Part shown: one piece after another, positions 7,317-13,293 of the stretch
Position numbering within the stretch: the first letter of the stretch is position 1
Layout: every line of letters begins with the position of its first letter
NCBI GenBank assembly: GCA_963595735.1
Contig: CAVBJJ010000040.1
Coordinates: 1-16,336, forward strand
From: CALWOS01 sp963595735
Lineage (GTDB): Bacteria > Bacillota > Clostridia > Oscillospirales > Oscillospiraceae
Length of the DNA: 16,336 nt
Reading direction: 5' to 3'
Translations under genes and position numbers: made by a program
Notes under the pieces: model-generated
The model's database searches: none
Told to the model about the DNA's origin: nothing
What the model saw: only the letters and a program-made list of their open reading frames with translations

Positions 7317-7351
7317 ATTGCACATTATAGCGCAATTCCGGGCTTTGTCAA
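7317..7351 (-). promoter_or_regulatory. Consensus promoter of the chrA leader with operator-like repeat
   Basis: Exact consensus hexamers on the minus strand: TTGACA (7346-7351) and TATAAT (7324-7329), 16 bp apart. The -35 is 9 bp past the Rrf2 gene stop. An inverted repeat ATTGCGC-TATAAT-GTGCAAT (7317-7336, one mismatch) is centred exactly on the -10, suggesting a repressor site. Transcription should start near 7317, giving a leader of about 105 nt to the terminator at 7211-7233. Confidence 0.75.
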
Positions 7352-7359
7352 GGGTTCTG

Positions 7360-7788
7360 CTATATGATGTAGTCGCCCCGAGAGGGATTTCCCATCAGAT
7401 CCGCCAGCGTGATGCCCTGGAAATACTCCCTGGTCAGGCGGTAAAAATTCTTCCACATATCCAGTGTGGGACAGCTTCCCGCCCGTTCGCAGGGCGCAGC
7501 GTCCGCCTCCAGGCAGCCCACCGGAGCCAGGTCGCCCTCGGTCAGGCAAAGGATCTCCCACACGGTGTAATCCTCCGGCTCCCGGGTCAGGCGATAGCCG
7601 CCGCCCCGGCCGTGGATCCCCTCCACCAGATGCGCCTTGGTGAGGAGCGGCATGATTTTCTCAATGTACTTCAGAGAAAGGTCCTCCCGCTCCGCCACGG
7701 ATTTCATGGGGATGTAGCCGCCGCTGCAGTGGCTGGCCAGATCCAGCATCACCCGCAGCGCATAGCGCCCCTTGGTCGAGATCATCAT
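7360..7788 (-). CDS. Rrf2-family transcriptional regulator with Fe-S-type cysteines
   Basis: DNA-binding regulator of the IscR/CymR/NsrR family, 142 residues, usual length. The winged helix-turn-helix covers about residues 2-75 (STKGRYALRVMLDLA, then LSLKYIEKI, then GRGGGYRL as the wing). Three cysteines at 92, 100 and 106 sit where IscR carries its [2Fe-2S] ligands (92, 98, 104), so an iron-sulfur cluster is likely, though the first spacing is wider than in IscR. The ATG at 7788 overlaps the TGA of the XdhC gene (ATGA), with AAAGGAG 10 nt upstream, so the two genes are cotranscribed. Downstream is the chrA promoter; upstream, beyond xdhC, are cysK and metY. Possible roles are redox/iron-sulfur sensing or CymR-like control of sulfur genes. 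Targets are not proven by sequence. Confidence 0.9.
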   Translation of the reverse strand: MMISTKGRYALRVMLDLASHCSGGYIPMKSVAEREDLSLKYIEKIMPLLTKAHLVEGIHGRGGGYRLTREPEDYTVWEILCLTEGDLAPVGCLEADAAPCERAGSCPTLDMWKNFYRLTREYFQGITLADLMGNPSRGDYII

Positions 7789-8741
7789 TCGCTTTGCTCT
7801 CCTTTCCCGGCCACCGGGACATCCTCCACCAGCACCTGCATGGTGCCGCCGCAGACCATGCCCTCCTGGGCGGCTACATCATTGGTCATATCCACCTTGA
7901 CCACGCAGGACTCCCCGGTGCCGATCATGTTGCGAGCGCGACCCATAACCGCCGCCTCGCTGCAGCCGCCGCCGATGGTGCCATAGCCCTTGCCGATATA
8001 ATCCACCGCCATGATCGCGCCGGCCTTGACCGGCGTGGAGCCGGTGGATTCCAACACCAGCAGCAGGGCTTTCGGCTCCGTATCATTGGCCAGGAAGCGC
8101 AGCATATCCAGATCTACATTTTTCTGATCCAGGAACTCATGGGAAACCGGATCCACGCCGTCCTTTTTCTGGTCGCCGCGCCGGTATTCCACCAGCTGGG
8201 CGCAGATGGAGATGGCGATCTCCTGGGGCGTGATCGCGTGGATGGGCAGGCCGATGGGCGCGCAGATACTCGCCAGCCGATCCGCGTCAAAGCCCTCCTC
8301 CCGCAGCAGCTCCAGCAGGCCGCTGACCCGGCGTCGGGAACCGATCATGCCAAAATAATACGGCATGACCCCCGGCAGGATCTGCCGCAGGCACAGGCCG
8401 TCCCAGCGGTGGCCACGGGTGATGACGCAGACATAGTCCGTGGGACGGATGGCGATCTTCTCGATGGCCTTATCAAAGCTGTCGCAGATCACCTGCGCCG
8501 CCTCCGGAAAGCGCCGGCGGTTGGCAAAGCTGGGTCTGTCATCCACCACGACCACATCAAAATCCAATATGGCGGCGATTTTACACAGGGGCTGGGAAAT
8601 ATGCCCGCCGCCCAGCAGAATCAGACGCTCTTTCGGCACAAACTGTCTGGCGTATTTCTTGCCATCCACCGTACGATACAGGTTTGCGGCTCTGCCAGCC
8701 TCCACCTGCTCCAAGATCTCAGAAAACTCCCGGTTCGCCAT
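7785..8741 (-). CDS. XdhC-family molybdoenzyme maturation factor, domain-swapped type
   Basis: XdhC/CoxI proteins help insert or sulfurate the molybdenum cofactor of xanthine dehydrogenase-type hydroxylases. I chose ATG at 8741 (318 residues), with AGGAGG 9 nt upstream; the longer frame starts at 8786 within the intergenic palindrome. Domain order is the reverse of the common arrangement. A Rossmann domain comes first (about 40-190: LILLGGGHISQPL, VDDRPSFANR, GMIGSRRRV, APIGLPI). The CoxI-type domain comes last (about 225-307: ESTGSTPVKAGAIM, TIGGGCSEA, EGMVCGGTMQV). This order is seen in clostridial aldehyde oxidoreductase maturation factors. No molybdenum hydroxylase or cofactor gene is in the window, so its client lies elsewhere. 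It overlaps the Rrf2 gene by 4 nt and may follow cysK by read-through. Confidence 0.87.
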   Translation of the reverse strand: MANREFSEILEQVEAGRAANLYRTVDGKKYARQFVPKERLILLGGGHISQPLCKIAAILDFDVVVVDDRPSFANRRRFPEAAQVICDSFDKAIEKIAIRPTDYVCVITRGHRWDGLCLRQILPGVMPYYFGMIGSRRRVSGLLELLREEGFDADRLASICAPIGLPIHAITPQEIAISICAQLVEYRRGDQKKDGVDPVSHEFLDQKNVDLDMLRFLANDTEPKALLLVLESTGSTPVKAGAIMAVDYIGKGYGTIGGGCSEAAVMGRARNMIGTGESCVVKVDMTNDVAAQEGMVCGGTMQVLVEDVPVAGKGEQSE

Positions 8742-8773
8742 CTTGCATCTCCTCCTGTTTTTTCTTATCATAC

Positions 8774-8810
8774 CCCATCGGCGCACCCGGGATTCGGGTG
8801 CGCCGATGGG
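8774..8810. repeat. Long perfect intergenic palindrome between cysK and xdhC
   Basis: A perfect 16-bp stem (CCCATCGGCGCACCCG, 8774-8789, with 8795-8810) has a 5-nt loop. There is no T-run next to it on the minus strand (GTATGATAAG follows), so it is a poor intrinsic terminator for cysK. It could be a Rho-independent element of weak type, an mRNA-stabilising hairpin, or a REP-like dispersed repeat. The neighbouring ATGGGTAATTT (8806-8816) recurs at 39-49. Confidence 0.6.
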
Positions 8811-8851
8811 TAATTTCTGTGGGGATTTTTATGGGGTTTATGGGTAGGGAA

Positions 8852-9784
8852 TCAGTCCGCAAACAACGGGGTGGACAGATAGCGGTCACCGGTATCCGGC
8901 AGCAGAGCAACAATGGTCTTGCCTGCGTTCTCCGGCCGCTTGGCCAGCTCGATTGCCGCCCAGAGGGCTGCGCCGGAGGAAATGCCCACCAGAACGCCCT
9001 CCTTCTTGCCGATCAGCTTGCCGGCGGCGAAGGCGTCTTCATTTTCCACGGGGATGACCTCGTTATACACACCGGTGTTGAGCACATCGGGGACAAAGCC
9101 CGCGCCGATGCCCTGGATCTTATGGGAACCGGAAACACCTTTGGTCAGCACGGGAGAGCTGGCAGGCTCCACAGCCACGATCTGCACACCGGGCTTCTTG
9201 CTCTTGAGGTACTCGCCCACGCCGGTCACAGTGCCGCCGGTGCCGACACCGGCAACAAAGATATCCACAGCGCCGTCGGTGTCCTCCCAGATCTCCGGAC
9301 CGGTCGTCTCAAAGTGCGCCTTGGGGTTGGCGGGGTTGACAAACTGTCCGGGGATGAAGCTGTTTTCAATCTCCTGCGCCAGCTCATCCGCCTTGGCAAT
9401 GGCGCCCTTCATGCCCTTGGCGCCCTCGGTGAGCACCAGCTCCGCGCCATAAGCCTTCATCAGCTGACGGCGCTCCACAGACATACTGTCGGGCATGACG
9501 ATGATGATACGATAACCACGGGCGGCTGCCACAGCGGACAGGCCGATACCGGTATTGCCGGAGGTCGGCTCGATGATGGTCGCGCCGGGCTTGAGCTTGC
9601 CGCTTGCCTCCGCGTCATCGATCATGGCCAGCGCCACACGATCCTTTACGGAACCGGCGGGATTAAAGTACTCCAGCTTTGCCAGGATCTTTGCCGGCAG
9701 ATTCAGTTCCTTTTCCAGATTTGTCAACTCCAGCAGCGGAGTTTTGCCGATCAGTTGGTCAGCAGAAGTATAAATGTTAGACAT
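8852..9784 (-). CDS. cysK: Cysteine synthase A (O-acetylserine sulfhydrylase)
   Basis: PLP enzyme that makes L-cysteine from O-acetylserine and sulfide in the cytoplasm. I chose ATG at 9784 (310 residues, the family norm), with AAAGGAG 9 nt upstream; the frame is open further to 9805. The PLP lysine is Lys47 in NPAGSVKDR. The substrate-binding TSGNTG loop, the phosphate-cradle GVGTGGTVTG, and the C-terminal LLPDTGDRYLST are all present. It lies 81 bp downstream of metY on the same strand with no terminator between, so it is probably cotranscribed from the metY promoter. In Bacillus, CysK also acts as the partner of the Rrf2-family repressor CymR, notable because an Rrf2 gene lies two genes away. 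Assignment is secure. Confidence 0.96.
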   Translation of the reverse strand: MSNIYTSADQLIGKTPLLELTNLEKELNLPAKILAKLEYFNPAGSVKDRVALAMIDDAEASGKLKPGATIIEPTSGNTGIGLSAVAAARGYRIIIVMPDSMSVERRQLMKAYGAELVLTEGAKGMKGAIAKADELAQEIENSFIPGQFVNPANPKAHFETTGPEIWEDTDGAVDIFVAGVGTGGTVTGVGEYLKSKKPGVQIVAVEPASSPVLTKGVSGSHKIQGIGAGFVPDVLNTGVYNEVIPVENEDAFAAGKLIGKKEGVLVGISSGAALWAAIELAKRPENAGKTIVALLPDTGDRYLSTPLFAD

Positions 9785-9865
9785 AACAAAGCACTCCTTT
9801 ACCAATTAAAAAGTAAGAATCAAAATAATATGAGAGGATTCCGGTCGGATCGGCCGGCGGCGGCT

Positions 9866-11155
9866 TTACTTTACCGCCTCAAATGCCTGCTGCAGGTCGG
9901 CCAGAATATCGTCGATATGCTCCGTGCCAATGGACAGGCGAATGGTGTTCTGACGGATACCCTGATCCTCCAGCTCCTCGTCGGTCAGCTGGGAATGGGT
10001 GGTGGTGGCCGGGTGGATAACCAAGCTCTTCACATCCGCCACATTGGCCAGCAGTGAGAAGATCTCCAGGCTGTCAATAAACTTGTGCGCCTCTTTCTGG
10101 CCGCCCTTGATCTCAAAGGTGAAGATAGACGCGCCGCCGTTGGGGAAATACTTCTCATACAGCGCGTGGTCGGGATGCTCCGGCAGAGAGGGATGGTTGA
10201 CCTTTTCCACCTGAGGATGGTTCCGCAGGAACTCCACGACCTTTTTGGTGTTCTCTCTGTGGCGCTCCAGACGCAGAGACAGGGTCTCCGTGCCCTGCAG
10301 CAGCAGGAACGCGGCAAAGGGAGAGATGGTCGCGCCGGTGTCACGCAGCAGGACGGCGCGGATATAGGTGACAAACGCGGCCGCACCGGCAGCCTCGGTG
10401 AACTTAACGCCGTGATAGCTGGGGTTGGGCTCACTGATCCAGGGGTACTTGCCGGATGCCGCCCAGTCAAAGCTACCGGCATCCACGATCACGCCGCCCA
10501 GGGTCGTGCCGTGTCCGCCGATGAACTTGGTGGCGGAGTGGACAACGATGTCCGCGCCATACTCGATGGGACGGATCAGATACGGCGTACCGAAGGTGTT
10601 GTCGATTACCAGCGGCAGGCCGTGCTTGTGGGCGATGGCCGCGATGGCTTCAATATCGGGAATATCGGAATTGGGGTTGCCCAGGGTCTCGATGTAGATT
10701 GCTTTGGTGTTGGGCTGGATGGCCGCTTCCACCTCAGCCAGATCGTGGGCGTCTACAAAGCTTGCATCAATGCCATACAGGGGCAGGGTGTGCGCCAGCA
10801 GGTTGTAGCTGCCGCCATAGATGGTCTTCTGCGCCACGATGTGCTCGCCCTTGGCGGCCAGCGCCTGGATCGTATAGGTGATCGCCGCAGCACCGGAGGC
10901 CACTGCCAGACCTGCCACGCCGCCCTCCAGAGCGGCAATGCGATCCTCAAACACGCCCTGGGTGGAGTTGGTCAGCCGGCCGTAGATGTTGCCGGCGTCC
11001 GCCAGACCAAAGCGCGCCGCCGCGTGGGCGGAATCGCGGAACACATAAGAGGTCGTGGCATAGATGGGAACTGCGCGGGCATCGGTTGCGGGATCCGGCT
11101 TTTCCTGACCCACATGCAGCTGGAGCGTTTCAAACTTGTATTTCTTGTTAGACAT
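9866..11155 (-). CDS. metY: O-acetylhomoserine sulfhydrylase (aminocarboxypropyltransferase)
   Basis: Cys/Met-metabolism PLP enzyme that condenses O-acetylhomoserine with sulfide to give homocysteine for methionine synthesis. At 429 residues it has the typical MetY length, longer than cystathionine gamma-synthase or beta-lyase (~380-400). The N-terminal FETLQLHVGQ and PIYATTSYVF are characteristic. The PLP lysine is Lys210 in VVHSATKFIGGHGTTLGG, and IDNTFGTPYL (184-193) supplies the PLP-ring Asp. The C-terminal HPATTTHSQL and RLSIGTEHIDDI blocks are intact. The start is ATG at 11155 with AAAGGAAAG upstream. It is probably the first gene of a metY-cysK operon, driven by the promoter at 11329-11357 with a leader of about 165 nt. 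Use of methanethiol instead of sulfide cannot be excluded. Confidence 0.94.
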   Translation of the reverse strand: MSNKKYKFETLQLHVGQEKPDPATDARAVPIYATTSYVFRDSAHAAARFGLADAGNIYGRLTNSTQGVFEDRIAALEGGVAGLAVASGAAAITYTIQALAAKGEHIVAQKTIYGGSYNLLAHTLPLYGIDASFVDAHDLAEVEAAIQPNTKAIYIETLGNPNSDIPDIEAIAAIAHKHGLPLVIDNTFGTPYLIRPIEYGADIVVHSATKFIGGHGTTLGGVIVDAGSFDWAASGKYPWISEPNPSYHGVKFTEAAGAAAFVTYIRAVLLRDTGATISPFAAFLLLQGTETLSLRLERHRENTKKVVEFLRNHPQVEKVNHPSLPEHPDHALYEKYFPNGGASIFTFEIKGGQKEAHKFIDSLEIFSLLANVADVKSLVIHPATTTHSQLTDEELEDQGIRQNTIRLSIGTEHIDDILADLQQAFEAVK

Positions 11156-11300
11156 AATATTCTTTCCTTTCTTTGTTGACGAATTTTGTTACACTTTTCA
11201 GACCCAAACGGGGAGAGCGCATTTTCACATTCGTCCGAATCGGAAATTACATCGAAGCAGCTTTTGCAATGTATGTATCATAATGAACACCCTTCGTTTT

Positions 11301-11329
11301 TATACCACTTACCTGGTAGGTTGGTGTAA
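11301..11329 (-). promoter_or_regulatory. Operator-like palindrome at the metY transcription start
   Basis: On the plus strand, nested arms ACTTACC-T-GGTAGGT (one mismatch) are flanked by TATACC on the left and GGTGTA on the right. The site covers about +1 to +21 of the metY transcript, next to the -10. ATACC...GGTAT-like outer arms recall IscR-type Rrf2 operators, making the Rrf2 protein at 7360-7788 a candidate ligand. This is inference from shape only. Confidence 0.45.
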
Positions 11330-11357
11330 TAATACATCACATTCTCCACTTTGTCAA
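11329..11357 (-). promoter_or_regulatory. Sigma-A promoter of the metY-cysK operon
   Basis: On the minus strand TTGACA (11352-11357) and TATTAT (11329-11334) are exactly 17 bp apart. Start of transcription near 11322 gives a leader of about 165 nt (11156-11322). That leader shows neither S-box (SAM) nor T-box signatures. It contains a short ORF at 11225-11281 (see findings). Confidence 0.78.
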
Positions 11358-11395
11358 TAGGGAAAATCAATTTTTCTTTTATAAATTTTTTCGAT

Positions 11396-11427
11396 AAAAA
11401 ACTCCACTGCACAAGTGTACAGTGGAG
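11396..11427 (-). terminator. Intrinsic terminator of the ABC exporter operon
   Basis: CTCCACTG (11402-11409) pairs with CAGTGGAG (11420-11427). On the minus strand the stem is followed by six Ts (11396-11401). It lies 18 bp past the stop of the second exporter gene and separates it from the metY promoter. Confidence 0.85.
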
Positions 11428-11445
11428 CCGTTTCGCTAAAGCCGT

Positions 11446-13293
11446 TTACCCGGCTTCCGCTTCGTCAAACTGACTGTTATACAGGTCGGCATAAAAACCG
11501 CCCTTTTGCAGCAGGGTCTCATGATTGCCGCTTTCGATAATATCGCCGTCCTTCAGCACCAGGATCAGATCCGCATTCTTGATGGTAGACAGCCGGTGGG
11601 CGATCACAAAGGAAGTGCGGTTTTCCATCAGGCTGTCCATCGCCCGCTGGATCTGCAGCTCGGTGCGGGTATCCACGGAGCTGGTGGCCTCATCCAGGAT
11701 CAGCATGGGCTTATCTGCGATCATGGCACGGGCAATGGTCAGCTGCTGCTTCTGTCCCTGGGACAGGCTCACCTGGTCGTTGAGTACCGTGTCATAGCCA
11801 TGGGGCAGGGTGTGGATAAAGTGATCCAGCCCCACCGCCTTGCAGGCGCGCTCCAGCTTTTCCTGGCTGACATTCTCCGTGCAATAGACCAGATTTTCCC
11901 GCACGGTTCCCTCAAACAGCCAGGTATCCTGCAGCACCATGCAGAACTGGGCGTGTACCTCCTCCCGGCGCATGGTGCTGGTGGGCACGCCGTCGATCCG
12001 GATCTCGCCGCTTTGCAGTTCGTGGAAGCGCATGAGCAGGTTGATGATCGTGGTCTTGCCCGCGCCGGTGGGGCCGACGATGGCCACCTTTTGTCCCGGC
12101 TTTGCCACGGCGGAGAAATCGTGAATGACGACCTTATCCGTGTCCTCATAGCCAAAGCGCACATGGTCGAACTCCACCATTCCCTTGACCTGCTCCAGCC
12201 GCCGGGGCTTGGCGCTTTCGTCTGCCATCTCCTCTGCTTCCAGGAATTCAAACACCCGCTCCCCTGCCGCGGCGGCGTTCTGCATGGTCTGCATCGCCTG
12301 GGCGATCTGCCCCAGCGGCTGGGTGAAGTAGCGGACATAGAGCATAAACGCCACGATCACACCGAAGCTGATATTGCCCCGCATGGCCAGCACCGCGCCG
12401 ACAACGCACACGGCCACATAGGCAAAGTTGCCGATAAAGAGCATCAGCGGCATCATCATGCCGGAAAGGCTTTGTGCCTTGAACACGCTGCCCCGCAGTT
12501 CCTCGTTCATGCGAACAAAGGTCTCCCGGGCATCAGCCTGCCCATTGTAGGCCTTGACCACCGTGTGTCCGGCGAAGATCTCCTCCACATGGCCGTTGAT
12601 GGCGCCCAGATACTGCTGCTGCTTGATAAAGTACTTCTGGGAGCGCTTCATGATCAGGGACATCAGTCCAAAGCCGATCAGCGTCGCCCCCACCGCCGTG
12701 AGGGTCATGAGCACATTCGTGCGCAGCATCATCACCGCGGAACCGACCAGCAGCGTAAAGGACAGCACCAGCGTGCCGACGCTCTGGTTCAGGGACTGGC
12801 CGATGGTGTCCACATCGTTGGTCACGCGGGAAAGGATATCGCCCACGCTGGTGCGGTTATAGTACCACATGGGCAGACGGTTGATCTTAACGGAAATATC
12901 GCTGCGGAGATTTTTGGTAATGCGCTGGGTCACCGTTGCCATGGTGAAGCCCTGCACGATCGACAGCACCGCGCCCGCCGCGTAAAATATCACCAAAATG
13001 GTGGCAATGTGGACGACCGCGTCCATATCAATGCCCTGTGCCAGTCCCTGCGCCACCAGATCGGTGATTTGGGACAAATACCCCGGCCCCTGCAGCGTCA
13101 GCAGCACGCCGCAGATTGAACAGACCAGAGCAATGATGATCACCGGCCAGTATTTGCTGCAATAGCGCAGCAGCTTGCCCCAGCTGCCGCGAAAGTTTTT
13201 GGCTTTTTCCGCAGGGCCGCGGTTCCCGCCCATGGGGCCGCGGGGACGATGCTGCTTTGCGGCCTGCCCCAATTCATATTCTTTCTTTTCCAT
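11446..13293 (-). CDS. ABC exporter half-transporter (catalytically complete NBD)
   Basis: Type IV ABC exporter half-molecule of 615 residues. A Gly/Arg/Pro-rich cytoplasmic tail (about 1-38) leads into a six-helix membrane domain (about 45-330). The nucleotide-binding domain then shows Walker A GPTGAGKT (407-414), Q-loop Gln455, signature LSQGQ (510-514, second position after LS altered from G to Q), Walker B LILDE with catalytic Glu535, and switch His566. The ATG shares one base with the TAA of the upstream ABC gene (TAATG), and AAGGAGG lies 10 nt before it. Together with that partner it fits a heterodimeric multidrug- or peptide-type exporter such as TM287/288 or BmrCD. The substrate is unknown. 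The sensor kinase upstream suggests antimicrobial or envelope-stress response, an inference from context. Confidence 0.93.
   Translation of the reverse strand: MEKKEYELGQAAKQHRPRGPMGGNRGPAEKAKNFRGSWGKLLRYCSKYWPVIIIALVCSICGVLLTLQGPGYLSQITDLVAQGLAQGIDMDAVVHIATILVIFYAAGAVLSIVQGFTMATVTQRITKNLRSDISVKINRLPMWYYNRTSVGDILSRVTNDVDTIGQSLNQSVGTLVLSFTLLVGSAVMMLRTNVLMTLTAVGATLIGFGLMSLIMKRSQKYFIKQQQYLGAINGHVEEIFAGHTVVKAYNGQADARETFVRMNEELRGSVFKAQSLSGMMMPLMLFIGNFAYVAVCVVGAVLAMRGNISFGVIVAFMLYVRYFTQPLGQIAQAMQTMQNAAAAGERVFEFLEAEEMADESAKPRRLEQVKGMVEFDHVRFGYEDTDKVVIHDFSAVAKPGQKVAIVGPTGAGKTTIINLLMRFHELQSGEIRIDGVPTSTMRREEVHAQFCMVLQDTWLFEGTVRENLVYCTENVSQEKLERACKAVGLDHFIHTLPHGYDTVLNDQVSLSQGQKQQLTIARAMIADKPMLILDEATSSVDTRTELQIQRAMDSLMENRTSFVIAHRLSTIKNADLILVLKDGDIIESGNHETLLQKGGFYADLYNSQFDEAEAG

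Noticed and set aside
9839..9860. GC-rich hairpin CCGGTCG/CGGCCGG between metY and cysK as a terminator
   Set aside because: Short stem with one wobble pair and no T-run on the minus strand, so it would not stop metY-cysK cotranscription.
11156..11322. SAM (S-box) or T-box riboswitch before metY
   Set aside because: Searched by eye for the S-box core (AGAGAGGTGGAGGGA-like) and the T-box TGGNACCGCG; neither is present.
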